From assembly GCF_000801335.2 (NCBI RefSeq), contig NZ_JSEH01000013.1, positions 62,001-126,000 of the forward strand: a stretch of DNA of 64,000 nucleotides. Reading direction: 5' to 3'. The position numbers were made by a program, and so were the translations under genes. The notes beneath the pieces are model-generated. The model worked only from the letters and a program-made list of their open reading frames with translations, ran no database searches and was not told the origin of the DNA. Origin of the DNA: Desulfovibrio sp. TomC. Lineage in GTDB: Bacteria > Desulfobacterota > Desulfovibrionia > Desulfovibrionales > Desulfovibrionaceae. The number at the start of each line of letters is the position of its first letter. Positions within the stretch are counted from its first letter, which is position 1. Below are positions 14,605 to 24,996 of this stretch, in pieces.

Positions 14605-16718
14605 TTCTCTGCCTTCGGCGTCAACCCGGCCGCGTCAAGGGCCTCGCCCACGTCCGCGAGCCCAAGTTCAGCATACCGGGCCTTGCCGGGCGCTCCCGTT
14701 TTTTGGTCCCAGCCCATGACCTCATAAAAGAAATCCATGGCCCGGGCGATGTCGTCCGGGTCCATGCGGATGCTCCCTTTGGTAAACGGCGCGGCGCCGT
14801 TTTGGTCCTTAAAGACCCAGGGCGGCACGAGGTCGTGGGCGGCACGCATGTCCACCTGCCCCATGTCCCGAATGGTCAGCGCCCGGTGGAGGGTGAAGAT
14901 CCGTTCTCCGGCCCGGTCCAGTTCCTCCCGATCCATGGCCTGCCCGGTGGCCAGACTCAGGAACTTCGACTCCAGACTGTCGTCCCCGGCATAGCCGCGC
15001 TCTTGCAAGGGGGAGGCTGCCCAGGGACCCATCCAATTGCACACCCCCAGCGCGTCATGTAATTCCTTGCGCACAAGCGACCATTTGGCCCGTTTGGCTT
15101 TGTGCACGTTGGCGGGCGTGTAGTCTCCGGGGGCGTCCAAGGCGTCGGGCGAACCCCAGATGGCGGCGGCCAGTTTTTTCTGCACATCCAGGGGCAGGCC
15201 GTTTCGCACGAAGTTCGTGTGGGAGTGGCACTGGGCATCCCGGTTGTACTGGGTGTTGATGATCACGCCGCACTGGCCGTCGTCCTCGTTGGCATGGTGC
15301 TTGGGATGGCCCATCTTCCAATAGGTCGTGGTATGGTCCTCGGCCCACTGTGCCTCGGGGATGGACCAGTGGTCGAAAATCGCGCCCGTGCCCCGGCTTA
15401 AGACCTCCCCGAGTTCGCCCTGGCGGTTGGCGATGCGGGGGATCAAATCGAGCAGGAAGGCCGGATCGGCGTTGTCGTACTTGTCCCAGGGGATGGAGGC
15501 GTATTCCTTGGACCCGAGCCGGGCCTTGAGATAGCCGCCCTCGTAGAGCTTGCGCAGATCGCGTTGCAGCTGGCCGTAGTTGGACCACAAGCCCAGGTCG
15601 TCGGCCAGATGCATGCCCACCATACAGGCCTCTATGGCGACCTCGCTGTTTTTCTTGCCGGCGAGCTGCGTAAAGAACGACCGGCCGAACATGAGCGCGA
15701 CGCAGGTGTTTTGGCCTGTGTCCGGGATGCCGTACTTGGTGGTCACCGACGGCATCTTGAGCATGGTGTGGCAGCGGATGGGGCAGGCCGTGCAGCCATT
15801 GCCGCGCACGGTGTATTTCCAGGCCTCGTCGCCCAGGAAATAGGCCGCGCTGTTGGTGCGGTAGGCGATACGGTTCGGGTCGTGGATGTTGCCGTTGATT
15901 TCGACGGGCGGTTTCGCCGCGCCCCAGCGCTTGCCGGGCTGGCCGATCCAGCGGGAGGCCGGATTGTAGTATTCGGCCTGGGGCGTGGGAAAACTCGGCA
16001 CGACGTGCTGGTTGTTGCCGCCCAGAATGGAGAGATGGAACTTGATCAGCTTCTCCCAAGCGGCTTTGTCCCCGGCGATGCGCACAGCACCACTGCCCTG
16101 GACGGCCACGGCCTTGAGGTTTTTGCCGCCCATCACCCCGCCCACCCCGCCGGCCGAGTGGGAGACGGAATTGACCACCATGCCCATGGGGGCCTGGTTT
16201 TCCCCGGTCTGGCCGATGGCCGCCACCACGCAGTCCGGCCCCATCTCCTGGCTGAGTTCCTGGGTGGTCCGGCGGATGCCCGTGCCCCACAAATGCCTGG
16301 CGTCGCGTATTTCCACCTGGGCGTCGCGGATCATGAGCCACACGGGTTTTTCGGCCTTGCCCTCCACAATCAGAGCGTCGTAGCCGGCGTATTTGAGCTT
16401 GGCCGCGAAATGGCCGCCCATGTGTCCCGACCCGACCAGCGGCTTGGGCCAGCAGGTGGGAAAGATGGTGGTCACGGTGGCGCGTCCGTTGCACGGCACG
16501 CTCGTGCCGACCAGCGCCCCGGCGGCGAAGGTCAGCTTGTTGGCCGGATCGAAGGGGCCGGTCCCGGCCGGGACCTCGTCCCAGAGCACCCTGTAGCCTA
16601 TCCCGGCTCCGCCGAGCAGCGTCGCATAGCGCTCGAGCGTCTCCTCGGCGCTGATTTTCCCCGTAGAAAGATCCACGCGCAAGACCTTGCCGACAAACCC
16701 GCCGCTGCGTACGGCCAT
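14601..16718 (-). CDS. Aldehyde:ferredoxin oxidoreductase family protein (tungsten/molybdenum)
   Basis: A 705-residue protein of the AOR family, which oxidises aldehydes or related substrates with a bis-pyranopterin W/Mo cofactor and one [4Fe-4S] cluster. Start chosen at ATG 16716-16718 after AAGGAG. The N-terminal domain has GKVLRVDLSTG, LLGGAGIGYRVLWDE, GHMGGHFAAKLKYAGYDALIVEG. Cluster cysteines appear in GCTACPIRCHT (C-x2-C-x3-C) and the fourth in GVCNWMG. There is no signal peptide, so it should be cytoplasmic, although its operon partner is Tat-exported. The substrate is not inferable; it resembles the YdhV-like branch with a dedicated ferredoxin subunit. Confidence 0.9.
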   Translation of the reverse strand: MAVRSGGFVGKVLRVDLSTGKISAEETLERYATLLGGAGIGYRVLWDEVPAGTGPFDPANKLTFAAGALVGTSVPCNGRATVTTIFPTCWPKPLVGSGHMGGHFAAKLKYAGYDALIVEGKAEKPVWLMIRDAQVEIRDARHLWGTGIRRTTQELSQEMGPDCVVAAIGQTGENQAPMGMVVNSVSHSAGGVGGVMGGKNLKAVAVQGSGAVRIAGDKAAWEKLIKFHLSILGGNNQHVVPSFPTPQAEYYNPASRWIGQPGKRWGAAKPPVEINGNIHDPNRIAYRTNSAAYFLGDEAWKYTVRGNGCTACPIRCHTMLKMPSVTTKYGIPDTGQNTCVALMFGRSFFTQLAGKKNSEVAIEACMVGMHLADDLGLWSNYGQLQRDLRKLYEGGYLKARLGSKEYASIPWDKYDNADPAFLLDLIPRIANRQGELGEVLSRGTGAIFDHWSIPEAQWAEDHTTTYWKMGHPKHHANEDDGQCGVIINTQYNRDAQCHSHTNFVRNGLPLDVQKKLAAAIWGSPDALDAPGDYTPANVHKAKRAKWSLVRKELHDALGVCNWMGPWAASPLQERGYAGDDSLESKFLSLATGQAMDREELDRAGERIFTLHRALTIRDMGQVDMRAAHDLVPPWVFKDQNGAAPFTKGSIRMDPDDIARAMDFFYEVMGWDQKTGAPGKARYAELGLADVGEALDAAGLTPKAEK

Positions 16719-16744
16719 GAGAGACTCCTTGCCCCGGTGAAGGG

Positions 16745-17506
16745 TTATTTCGCGGACCTCGTGCCGGCGGGGACATGGCAATCCAGGCAGGCCTTGGCCT
16801 TTTCCGGGGCAGTCACGGACAGGGTGGCCCGGCTCGGGCTTCCGTCACGGGTGAGGTCCCGCCAGGGCACATAGCGAAGGGCCGCGGCCGGACAGGCCTC
16901 CACGCATTTGGGGCTGCCGTGGCACAGGAAGCATTTCGTGGCCACCCCGGCTTCTTCGTCGAAGGAGAGCATGCCCCAGGGGCAAGCCTGCTGGCACAGG
17001 CGACAGCCCACGCACAGGGCGGCATCGACCACGCGGGCCCCGGTTTTCGGATCGGATATGATGGCGTCTTGGGGACAGGCCGTGGCGCAGGGAACGGGAT
17101 GCGGACATTGGCGGCACACGCCCTGGATCACCAGCCCGTCGCCCCAGTCCCCGTGCATGCCGACGCCGCCCGTGGGGCCGGCGAGGCCGAAATTGAGGAC
17201 CCGGGCGATCTTGATGCGGGCCAGGGACGGCTGCGCCCGGCCGTCGTTGAATTCCGTGCAGGCCAGCTCGCAACGCTGGCAGCCCACGCAGCGGGTGGGA
17301 TCGGCCAGGATGATTCCTTGGGCGTTGTCCAGGATCACCAGCGGGGCGTTCTCGCCAAAGGCCTCGCCAAGGTTCAGGAAGGCCAGGGCAGAGAGGGCGC
17401 AGGCGGACAGCTTGAGAAATCCCCGGCGGGTCAGCTCGGCCTCCAATCCGGAGGCCTTGGCTGCTTGCTCGATCCATTCCGACGAGATGCTGCGGATCCT
17501 GTGCAT
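16745..17506 (-). CDS. Tat-exported 4Fe-4S ferredoxin subunit with C-terminal haem-c motif
   Basis: 253 residues, start at ATG 17504-17506 after GGGAGGCG. Residues about 26-47 form a twin-arginine signal (LTRRGFLKLS plus a hydrophobic stretch). Four cysteine groups follow: CVGCQRCELAC, CRQCPHPVPCATAC, CVGCRLCQQAC and CFLCHGSPKCVEAC, as in HybA/DmsB-type electron-transfer subunits. The last 15 residues contain CLDCH, a single c-type haem motif, which is unusual on a Tat substrate. It lies 26 bases before the aldehyde oxidoreductase gene and is probably its electron acceptor. How a periplasmic Fe-S protein meets a signal-less enzyme is unclear. Confidence 0.85.
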   Translation of the reverse strand: MHRIRSISSEWIEQAAKASGLEAELTRRGFLKLSACALSALAFLNLGEAFGENAPLVILDNAQGIILADPTRCVGCQRCELACTEFNDGRAQPSLARIKIARVLNFGLAGPTGGVGMHGDWGDGLVIQGVCRQCPHPVPCATACPQDAIISDPKTGARVVDAALCVGCRLCQQACPWGMLSFDEEAGVATKCFLCHGSPKCVEACPAAALRYVPWRDLTRDGSPSRATLSVTAPEKAKACLDCHVPAGTRSAK

Positions 17507-17698
17507 ATCGCGCCTCCCGTAGCAAGCGCCTCGGTCCTGGGGACTGAAAAAAGGGCTACGCCATGATGGGCCTTGCAATGTTCATAAAGCGCTTTTCCCT
17601 GGGCGTCCATGGCCCGTTGCGGCGGCGGGCGTTTTCGCGGTCACGGCCTCTGCCAACGGCCATCGTGTCTACCCACTGCCCCGTGAGCGCCAAGCCGG

Positions 17699-19134
17699 CT
17701 AGAACGTGTAGATGAGTCCCAAGGCCCCCTGCCAGGCGTTGCCGGCCTGATTGACCATGCGTCGGCCCCAGATGCTGCCGCGAAATCCTTCACCCCGGGC
17801 CCAGCCCGTCTCGGCGATCAGATTGACGGCGTCGGTCAGCGCGTAGACATGCTCGGCGGCGACCGAAACGAGCCGCTCGCCCTGGGCCAGATCCTGGCCC
17901 ATTGTGACGTAGGCCCCGGGGCTTCCTGTCGCGGCGACGGCCTTGCACAGGCCGGCCGGCGAACTGGTCCCGGCGGCGTAGGACACGGCGAGGACCGAGG
18001 TCAGGCGCGGCAGCAGGCTTATGCGATCGAAATTGAGGACCAGCCCCATGCTCCCCTGGGGCGTGGTGGTCATCGAAGACTGGGTCAGGTACTGATCGGC
18101 GCTGAAAAGAAACGAGCCCCGCGGCCCCCACTGCGTGACGATGGAGGGCAGCCGTTCGGAACCGTTCGTCAGGCTGGCGTCCTCGCCGCTGCCGGCCCAG
18201 CCGAGGAGCTGGGGCGCAAACGCGGTGAATCCGGCATATTCCAGGCCCAAATCCCCAAACCAGCCACGACGGCCGCAACGCGACCGGTCAGAAAAGCCGA
18301 CGGTGCCGTAGACCGCGTCGCCATACACTTTGAACTGCGCCGGCAACTCGGCGGTCAGGGCGACGCCGGTCCACATGGCCGCATTCTGGTTGTTGGCGAA
18401 ACCTGTCGGCGTCAGCGACGCTCCTGCCGCGAGCAGGCTGTTTGCCAGGGGACTTGGCAGGGCGGCGGCGCGGCCAAGAACGCCGACAGCGCCCCAGGGC
18501 GTCAGTTGCAGGCCGGAGACGCGTAGCGGCAGGGTGAGAAAGGTCAGATCGAATTCGTCGGCGACCTGGGTGGTGGTCGTGTCATACGTCCGATTCGTGT
18601 CGACCAGCCGGGCGTAGCCGGCCGTTATGGACAGCGTGTCCTCGACCAGGGGGGCGTTGACGACCAAGGCGGCGGCGTTGCTGTTGCCCGAATCGGTCCC
18701 CAGGACCACGGAGTCGTAAAAGACGGCCGAGTGGGGCAGGCTCAGGGGCTGGTAGCCGGCCGTCACCGTGACGTGCGTCTGCGGCAGGGTGAACCGGAGA
18801 TAGGCTTGGTTTGGCTGGACGGCCACGGTCGGGTTGGTCGCCGTCAGCTCGCCATGGCCCCAGGTCTGGTTGTTGATCCAAAGACCGAGCCGGAAGGATA
18901 GGTTCTCGGTGGCGATGAAATCGGCATGAAGCCGCAGCCGCTGCCAGATGTTGAGCCGGTCTTCGGTCTGGGTTCCGCTGGCGTTCCAGCCGGTATAATT
19001 TTGATTGCAAAAAACGTGCTCTGGACGCGAAAATCGCCGTACATGGCGACTGTTGCGGCAAAGACCGGCCCGACGGACCCGACGGCCAGGCAGGCGATGA
19101 CAAGGCAGGCGGCGGCAAGCCGGAAACGAGGCAT
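17699..19134 (-). pseudogene. Desulfovibrio-type outer-membrane trimeric porin, frameshifted
   Basis: The gene starts at ATG 19132-19134 (GGGAGAAG upstream) with a signal peptide (MPRFRLAAACLVIACLAV...FAA) and VAMYGDFRVQSTFFA. The frame then breaks near 19004-19017 and the rest of the porin continues in the next frame (NQNYTGWNASGTQTEDRL to the terminal GLIYTF). Restoring one base, either in the T6 run or just after it, gives a continuous protein of about 478 residues. The alternating beta-strand pattern and terminal Phe fit an outer-membrane barrel. The break may be a real mutation, homopolymer phase variation or a sequencing error. Confidence 0.85.
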
Positions 19135-19292
19135 GACTTCTCCCTTTTTTCTTATGGGCAGCCAAAAGGCACCAGTCCTTGTGGCCGTTGGAGCAACGGC
19201 GTTCCCCGTCAACCGAAAACGCCGTTTGTCCGGTCCATAGCCGACCAGCTTGCCAGCCAGCCCCAAAACCCCCTTGAAAAACTCCTCCAATT

Positions 19293-19336
19293 GCAGGGGT
19301 CCGGGGGGATCATCCCCCCGGCCGCCGGAGGCATTC
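19293..19336 (-). repeat. Gene-end repeat, copy 1 (GGATGAT type)
   Basis: Read on the minus strand, directly after gadB: tag GCCTCCGGCGGCC, then palindrome GGGGGGATGATCCCCCC, then GGACCCCTGC. It can act as a rho-independent-like hairpin for gadB. Confidence 0.75.
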
Positions 19337-19359
19337 TTACTCTTCAGCTCCTTTCACAA

Positions 19360-20754
19360 CTAGGCGTGGTTGTAGCCGCCGGCTTCCGTGCGATCCAGGG
19401 GATGGGTCACGGGATTTTTGTCGAAGTAGGCCAGGCAGCGCTCCAGGTCGGCCAGCAGCAGGTCGGCCAGATCGCGGCTGAAGCCGTGGCGCACCAGGGC
19501 GCGCATGACGACCAGATCCTGGCGGTTGGCGGGCATGGAATAGGCCGGCACCTGCCAGCCCCGGGAGCGCAGCCGGTCGGACAGGTCGTAGAGGGTGAAG
19601 TTGTGCTTGGCCCCTTCGGTCAGGCTCCAGGACACGGCCGGGATGCCGCCCCGACCGTCGTAGATGACGGTAAACGGCCCCATCTTGCCGAGGGCCTGGC
19701 CCAGATAGGCGGCGGTGTCGTAGCAGGCCTGCTGGACCTTGCGGTAGCCTTCGCGGCCGAGGCGCAGGAAGTTGTAATACTGGGCGATGATCTGGCCGCC
19801 GGGACGCGAGAAATTGAGCGCAAAGGTGGGCATGTTGCCGCCCAGATAATTGACCTGGAAAACCAGATCATCGGGTAATTCGGCCGCTTCGCGCCAGACC
19901 ACCCAGCCAACGCCGAGCGGGGCCAGACCGAACTTGTGGCCTGAGGAATTGATGGATTTGACCCGTTTTAAGCGGAAGTCCCAGGCCAGATCCGGTTCGA
20001 CAAAGGGTGCCAGGAAGCCGCCGCTGGCGGCGTCGACGTGGACGGGAATGTCCAGGCCGGTTTTGGCTTGCAGGGCATCCAGGGCGGCACAAACTTCGGC
20101 CACGGGTTCGTACTGGCAGGTGAAGGTCACGCCCAGGGTGGGGACCACGCCGATGGTGTTTTCGTCGCACCGGGCCACGGCCTCTTCGGCCGACATGATC
20201 AGGCGGTCCTTTTCCATGGGAATTTCGCGCAGTTCCACATCCCAGTAGCGGGCGAACTTGTGCCAGCAGACCTGCACCGGGCCGCAGACCAGGTTGGGCT
20301 TGTCCACGGGCTTGCCCGCCGCTTGCATGCGCTGCCGCCAGCGCCATTTCATGGCCAGCCCGCCCAGCATGGCCGCTTCGCTGGAGCCGGTGGTGGAGCA
20401 GCCGAGGGTATTGGCCGCCTCGGGCGAATTCCAGAGGTCGGCCAGCATGTGGACGCAACGGGCCTCGATCTCGGCGGTCTGCGGATACTCGTCCTTATCG
20501 ATCATGTTCTTGTCCAGGCACTCGTCCATGAGCTTGGCAATCTCTGGCTCAAGCCAGGTCTGGCAGAAGGTGGCCAGATTCTGGCGGGAATTGCCGTCCA
20601 GCATCAGTTCGTCGTGCACGATCTGATAGATGTCGCGTGGGCGTTGTTCCCGCTTGGGGAAATGGTATTTGGGGACTTTTATGCCAAGGTCGGCCGAGGC
20701 ATATACGTCATCTTTCAGATCGTCGCGGACACTGTCCTTTTGGTGCAGGGCCAT
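19360..20754 (-). CDS. gadB: Glutamate decarboxylase
   Basis: A 464-residue PLP decarboxylase converting glutamate to GABA with consumption of a proton. Diagnostic stretches: [53 protein letters not shown] (PLP Asp) and [18 protein letters not shown] with the PLP lysine. The C-terminus ends TEAGGYNHA and lacks the long E. coli-type acid-sensing tail beyond the conserved His region. Its ATG overlaps the stop of the antiporter gene by one base, so the pair is coupled as an acid-resistance module. A gene-end repeat follows the stop. Confidence 0.95.
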   Translation of the reverse strand: MALHQKDSVRDDLKDDVYASADLGIKVPKYHFPKREQRPRDIYQIVHDELMLDGNSRQNLATFCQTWLEPEIAKLMDECLDKNMIDKDEYPQTAEIEARCVHMLADLWNSPEAANTLGCSTTGSSEAAMLGGLAMKWRWRQRMQAAGKPVDKPNLVCGPVQVCWHKFARYWDVELREIPMEKDRLIMSAEEAVARCDENTIGVVPTLGVTFTCQYEPVAEVCAALDALQAKTGLDIPVHVDAASGGFLAPFVEPDLAWDFRLKRVKSINSSGHKFGLAPLGVGWVVWREAAELPDDLVFQVNYLGGNMPTFALNFSRPGGQIIAQYYNFLRLGREGYRKVQQACYDTAAYLGQALGKMGPFTVIYDGRGGIPAVSWSLTEGAKHNFTLYDLSDRLRSRGWQVPAYSMPANRQDLVVMRALVRHGFSRDLADLLLADLERCLAYFDKNPVTHPLDRTEAGGYNHA

Positions 20755-22259
20755 TATTTCGCTCCTTTGGTCTTGGGTGTAGTGGCATCGGGCTGTATCG
20801 GCCGACCTTTGTGAGTCGTTGTATTCCAGGCTGGTTTTTTGTTGGCATTAATGAGCAGCGGCAGCCCCACGAAGACGATCAGCCCGGCCGCAACCAGCCC
20901 CACGTAGAGGATCGGATTTCCGACCGGCAGATTGGTCGGCGGGAAAAAGCTCACCAATAAGGCGAATGTCACGCCGAGCAGTCCCACGCCGGCCACAATT
21001 CCCATGCCGATGGTCCCGCCGGGCACTTTGTAGGAGCGTGGCAGGTCCGGGCGCGTGTAGCGTAGCTTGATGGCCGCGAGGTACATGAGGATGTACATGA
21101 CCAGATAGAGGGACACGGTCATGGCCGAGAGGACGAAAAAGGCCGTGCTCACGTTATCCATGATAAAGTAGAGCGAGGCCAGGAGACTGACGATGACCGC
21201 CTGGATGAGCAGAATGTTGACCTGCATCCCCTTGGCATTGGTCTTGGCCATAAACGGTGGCAGTTCACCGCTCTTGGCCGTTTCCAAAAGGCCCCGGCTC
21301 GGACCGCCCACCCAGCTCATGACCCCGCCGATGGCTCCGAAGGCGGCTAAAAAGCCCACGGCCGGAGTGAGAAACCCCATGCCGAATTTTTCTAGCAACA
21401 GCTTAAAGGCCTGCATGAGACCGGCGGTCAGGCTGATCTCGTTGGCCGGGATCACGGCCGCCACGGCCAGCGAACCCAGGGTGAACAGGGTCAGGATGAT
21501 GCCTGCCGCCAGGAAAAGGCTTTCCGGGAACTGCTTGGGCGGATTTTCCATCTCATTGGCATGGACGGCGTGGACCTCCACCCCGGCGAAAAGGAGGATA
21601 ATACCGGCGAGGAAGGCCACGCTGCCAAGGCCGTTTAATTGGGGGAAAAACCGGGCATGGGGCAGCGCCTGGGCCACCCCCTGGCCAACGGCCGCCGGGG
21701 CTGTGTGCAGGAACTGCAAGGCATTGCCCTGGTCCACCCACAAAAGACCAAGGACGATCATAAAGACGCCCGGCAGCACCGTACCGAGCAACACGCCGTA
21801 TTTGGTGACGGAGTTGGCGAAGGTGGAGCCGGCCAGGGTGATGGCGGTTGCGGCCCAATAGCAGATAAGGATCACTGCCCCGGTGTAAACGCCGTTTGAA
21901 GCCAGTGACGGGTCCATAAAGGTATAGGCCAGGGCACCGGCCGCAAAGCCGAGCACGGTTGGGTACCAGACGACGTTTTGAATCCATTGCAGCCAGATGG
22001 CCGTGAAGCCCCAGCGTGAGCCGTAGGCTTCTTTGACCCACGTGTAGACGCCGCCGCCCTGGTTGCTGAAGGCTCCGCCAAGTTCGGCGGCCACCATGGA
22101 GGCCGGAACCAGGAAGAAGATGGCGGAGAAAAGGATGTAGAAGATCATGGACAGACCTTCCTTGGCCATCATGGGCAGACCTCGCAGACTGACGACGGCG
22201 GCCACGGTCATAAGCGTCAGGGTCCAGACGCCGATGGTTTTACGCGAAGGGGCAGGCAT
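20754..22259 (-). CDS. gadC: Glutamate:GABA antiporter
   Basis: A 501-residue APC-superfamily transporter with about 12 membrane helices. ATG 22257-22259 follows AAAGGAG. Features include [20 protein letters not shown] in helix 1, the [13 protein letters not shown] segment, [20 protein letters not shown] and [18 protein letters not shown], all typical of GadC-like exchangers. It sits in the inner membrane, importing glutamate and exporting GABA. It overlaps gadB and is preceded by a truncated amidotransferase 47 bases upstream. The basic, polar C-terminal tail may gate the channel by pH, as in E. coli GadC. Confidence 0.92.
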   Translation of the reverse strand: MPAPSRKTIGVWTLTLMTVAAVVSLRGLPMMAKEGLSMIFYILFSAIFFLVPASMVAAELGGAFSNQGGGVYTWVKEAYGSRWGFTAIWLQWIQNVVWYPTVLGFAAGALAYTFMDPSLASNGVYTGAVILICYWAATAITLAGSTFANSVTKYGVLLGTVLPGVFMIVLGLLWVDQGNALQFLHTAPAAVGQGVAQALPHARFFPQLNGLGSVAFLAGIILLFAGVEVHAVHANEMENPPKQFPESLFLAAGIILTLFTLGSLAVAAVIPANEISLTAGLMQAFKLLLEKFGMGFLTPAVGFLAAFGAIGGVMSWVGGPSRGLLETAKSGELPPFMAKTNAKGMQVNILLIQAVIVSLLASLYFIMDNVSTAFFVLSAMTVSLYLVMYILMYLAAIKLRYTRPDLPRSYKVPGGTIGMGIVAGVGLLGVTFALLVSFFPPTNLPVGNPILYVGLVAAGLIVFVGLPLLINANKKPAWNTTTHKGRPIQPDATTPKTKGAK

Positions 22260-22306
22260 GGGACTCCTTTGGGTTGGCAACGGATGCCGTTTCCTTTGGG
22301 GCAGCG

Positions 22307-22564
22307 TTATTTCGTCCGGGCCAGGGCGTCTTCAAGGAAACGCTGCAGTACGACTTCGGCTTGGTTGTAGGGTACTTTTATTTCCGGATGGAACTGCGTC
22401 CCATGGATGCGCCCGTCCTGGCTGCGCAGGGCCTGGATGTAGCCGGACTCGGCCACGACCTCGAAGCCTTTGGGCGGATCATACACCGCCCAGCCATGGA
22501 CTTCCGGCGCGGTAAAGGGCCGGGGCAAATCCTTAAACAGCGGGTCGTCGACCAGGAGATTCAA
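22307..22564 (-). pseudogene. Class I glutamine amidotransferase, C-terminal fragment
   Basis: Only the last 85 residues are readable: VHGWAVYDPPKGFEVVAE and GRIHGTQFHPEIKVPYNQAEVVLQRFLEDAL. The His and Glu of the Cys-His-Glu triad are present (FHPEI), but the nucleophile domain with GxCxG is absent upstream. Full-length relatives are about 230-260 residues. It is aligned with gadC and probably was the first gene of that operon, perhaps acting on gamma-glutamyl compounds. The upstream 350 bases do not restore the missing part. Confidence 0.75.
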
Positions 22565-22914
22565 GGAACGGCGTCTCGCTGGTTTTCCTCAGGCCAGAGG
22601 TGGTTGGGATAAGGAACTCCAGGAAGCATCAGCCTCAAAAGAAAGGTCTTCAGAGCGAATCAGTTGTCTTTCGTAAGGCGGAAGATACATCCGACTTGTC
22701 CAACGGTAGAGTAAAAGTGCGGCAGTATCCAGAGGAAAAGATGACTTAATGATGGCGCAAGGCGACTATGATACTTGCCCCGTCGACTGTCGCTTGGGAG
22801 ATTCTGTTGCCCAAGATCACGGCAGGGCGCTGGTTTTATGGGCGAGCAGCCTGAAGCAGGGGGTGTGGACAGAGGCCAGGGGACGGATGGGGGCGCGTTC
22901 TTGGGGCGGCGGGA
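22565..22914. other. Intergenic region between the amidotransferase fragment and the glcD gene
   Basis: About 350 bases. A 50-codon minus-strand frame ending near 22597 (LLLYRWTSRMYLPPYERQ) has a coding look but no start signals or known family, and it may be debris from the event that truncated the amidotransferase. Nothing else is supported. Confidence 0.4.
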
Positions 22915-24282
22915 TCAGGGAAAGACTTTGCCTGGGTTTAGGATGCCGGCCGGGTCGAACAGGGTCTTTATGCCTCGTTGCAGGCGGATGGAACGCGGCG
23001 AAAGCTCCATGGCCAGGAACGGGCGTTTGGCCAGGCCGATGCCGTGTTCGCCGGACATGGTGCCGCCCAGGTCGAGGACCACGCGGATGAGGTCCTGGGC
23101 CAGGGCGTGGGTGCGCTCCCGGCAGCCTTCCTCGCCGGTGATGTTGACGTGGATGTTGCCGTCGCCGGCGTGGCCGAAGGCGTAAACGCGAAGGGCGTGG
23201 CGCTCTCCAAGCGCCGGCAGGGCGGCGATGAGGTCCGGGATGCGTTTGATGGGCACGGCCACATCCTCGGACAGGTAGACCGGGGCGCTTTCGTGGATGC
23301 GGCTGGAAATCTGGCGGCGGATGTCCCAGAGGGCATCGCGGCGGGCGGCGTCGGCTGCCGGCAGGATGGCCAAAGCCCCCCGGTCGCGGCAAATTGCTTC
23401 CATGCGCCCGATGTCCCGGGCGGCCTGATCCGGGTCGCCGTCGGCTTCAAGGAGGAGCAGCGCCGCCTCGCCGCCGGGCAGGGCAAAGGGCAGCAGTTCT
23501 TCCACAATCCCCAGACAGGCCCGGTCCATGAGCTCCAGGGCGCAGGGCGACACCCCGCCGGCCATGATTGCCGCCACCGTGGCCACGGCCGTTCGGGCGT
23601 CGGTGAAAAGGGCGGCCACGGCCCGCACCTCGCGGGGGTGGGGGATGAGCTTGAGCGTCAGCTCGGTGATGATGCCAAGGGTGCCTTCCGAACCGACCAG
23701 GAGGCTGGTCAGGTCGTAGCCGACCACGCCCTTGCGGGTGGCAGTGCCGGCGGACACGATTTCGCCGTCAGGCAACACGGCGGTCAGTCCCAGGACATAA
23801 TCGCGGGTGACGCCATATTTGACGCAGGCCGGGCCGCCGGCATTGGTAGCGGCGTTGCCGCCGATGGTGCAGGTGGCAAAGCTGGCCGGATCGGGCGGAT
23901 AAAACAAGCCGACGCCGGCCGCGGCGTCGCGCAGGGTTTTGGTGATGACGCCCGGCTCCACCACGGCGCACAGGTTGGCCGTGTCGATGGCCGTGATGCG
24001 GCTCATGCGGCTCATATCCACCACCACGCCGCCGGTTTCGGCCAGACAGCCGCCAACCAACCCGGTGCCGGCCCCGCGCGGGGTGACGGCGAAGCCGTGG
24101 CGGCCGGCCGCTTGCAGGAGCCGGCTGATTGCGGTTGCGTCCTTGGGAAAAAAGACGGCGTCGGGCGGCAGGAAAAGGCCGGAATCGTCGGTGGCGGCAG
24201 CGGCCAGGGCCTCGGGGGCGGCGGTCAGGTCCGGGCCGAACTCGCGGGAAAGCAGGGTCAGGAGGGCAGCGTCCATGGTCAT
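22915..24282 (-). CDS. glcD: FAD-linked oxidase, GlcD/D-lactate dehydrogenase type
   Basis: A 455-residue flavoprotein with the PCMH-type FAD domain (TPRGAGTGLVGGCLAETGGVVVDMSRM, PPDPASFATCTIGGNAATNAGGP, VGSEGTLGIITELTL) and the C-terminal FAD-oxidase domain with YAFGHAGDGNIHVNI and SGEHGIGLAKR. Such enzymes oxidise 2-hydroxy acids (glycolate, D-lactate) to keto acids. No GlcE or GlcF partner is adjacent. The gene is the last of an amino-acid-type ABC transporter operon, starting five bases after the permease stop. The transporter may therefore import its substrate. Confidence 0.9.
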   Translation of the reverse strand: MTMDAALLTLLSREFGPDLTAAPEALAAAATDDSGLFLPPDAVFFPKDATAISRLLQAAGRHGFAVTPRGAGTGLVGGCLAETGGVVVDMSRMSRITAIDTANLCAVVEPGVITKTLRDAAAGVGLFYPPDPASFATCTIGGNAATNAGGPACVKYGVTRDYVLGLTAVLPDGEIVSAGTATRKGVVGYDLTSLLVGSEGTLGIITELTLKLIPHPREVRAVAALFTDARTAVATVAAIMAGGVSPCALELMDRACLGIVEELLPFALPGGEAALLLLEADGDPDQAARDIGRMEAICRDRGALAILPAADAARRDALWDIRRQISSRIHESAPVYLSEDVAVPIKRIPDLIAALPALGERHALRVYAFGHAGDGNIHVNITGEEGCRERTHALAQDLIRVVLDLGGTMSGEHGIGLAKRPFLAMELSPRSIRLQRGIKTLFDPAGILNPGKVFP

Positions 24283-24287
24283 GGCGG

Positions 24288-24980
24288 TCAGTCCTTCTTG
24301 CTTTCAAATCCCGGGATTTCGAGTTTTTTTTCCACGAGGCGCAAGACAAAGGCAGCCAGGGTCACCAGCGCCAGATAATACAGGCCAACCACGACAAAGA
24401 CCTCGGTATTGCGAAAGGTCGATTTGGCCAGACTGCGTCCCATGCCGGTCAGGTCGCTCACCGTGATGATGGAGGCCAGCGAGGAATACTTGATCAGGTA
24501 GACGATCTCGTTGCCGCAGCCCGGGAGCGCCCGGCGAAAGGCTTGCGGCATGACAATGGAGCGTATGGTCTGAAAGGGCGTCATGCCCAGGGCCTGGGCG
24601 GCGCGCAGCTGGCCGCGCTTGATCGAGAGCAGCCCGCCCCGGATGTACTCGGACTGATAGGCCCCGCTGCACAGGCCAAAGCCGACAATGGCGGCCCAGA
24701 TGGGGGGAAGCACCAGGGCAATGCCGCCGATGGTGACGTAGGGCAGGGCGAAATACCAGAAATAGAGCTGTACGACCAGCGGCGTGCCGCGAAACAGCGA
24801 AACGTAGCCGTCGCAGATCCGGGCCAGGGGGCGTGGTCCGTAGACCCGGACGGCCCCGACCGAGACGCCGATGACAACGCCCAAAAGCGAGGCCGGGACG
24901 ATCATCAGGATGCTCGTCCACAGGCCGGCGTCCAGGGTCGGGAGGATACGCTCGGCGGCGAAGGTGAAAAAACCGTCCAT
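24288..24980 (-). CDS. Polar amino-acid-type ABC transporter permease (second)
   Basis: A 230-residue HisM/GlnP-type inner-membrane permease with about five helices. SLFRGTPLVVQLYFWYF and the EAA loop GAYQSEYIRGGLLSIKRGQLRAAQALGM, followed by QAFRRALPGCGNE, are typical. It forms a heterodimer with the permease at 25787-26500. It is encoded between the ATPase and the GlcD-type oxidase. Confidence 0.9.
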   Translation of the reverse strand: MDGFFTFAAERILPTLDAGLWTSILMIVPASLLGVVIGVSVGAVRVYGPRPLARICDGYVSLFRGTPLVVQLYFWYFALPYVTIGGIALVLPPIWAAIVGFGLCSGAYQSEYIRGGLLSIKRGQLRAAQALGMTPFQTIRSIVMPQAFRRALPGCGNEIVYLIKYSSLASIITVSDLTGMGRSLAKSTFRNTEVFVVVGLYYLALVTLAAFVLRLVEKKLEIPGFESKKD

Positions 24981-24996
24981 GCTGCTGCGTCGTTCC

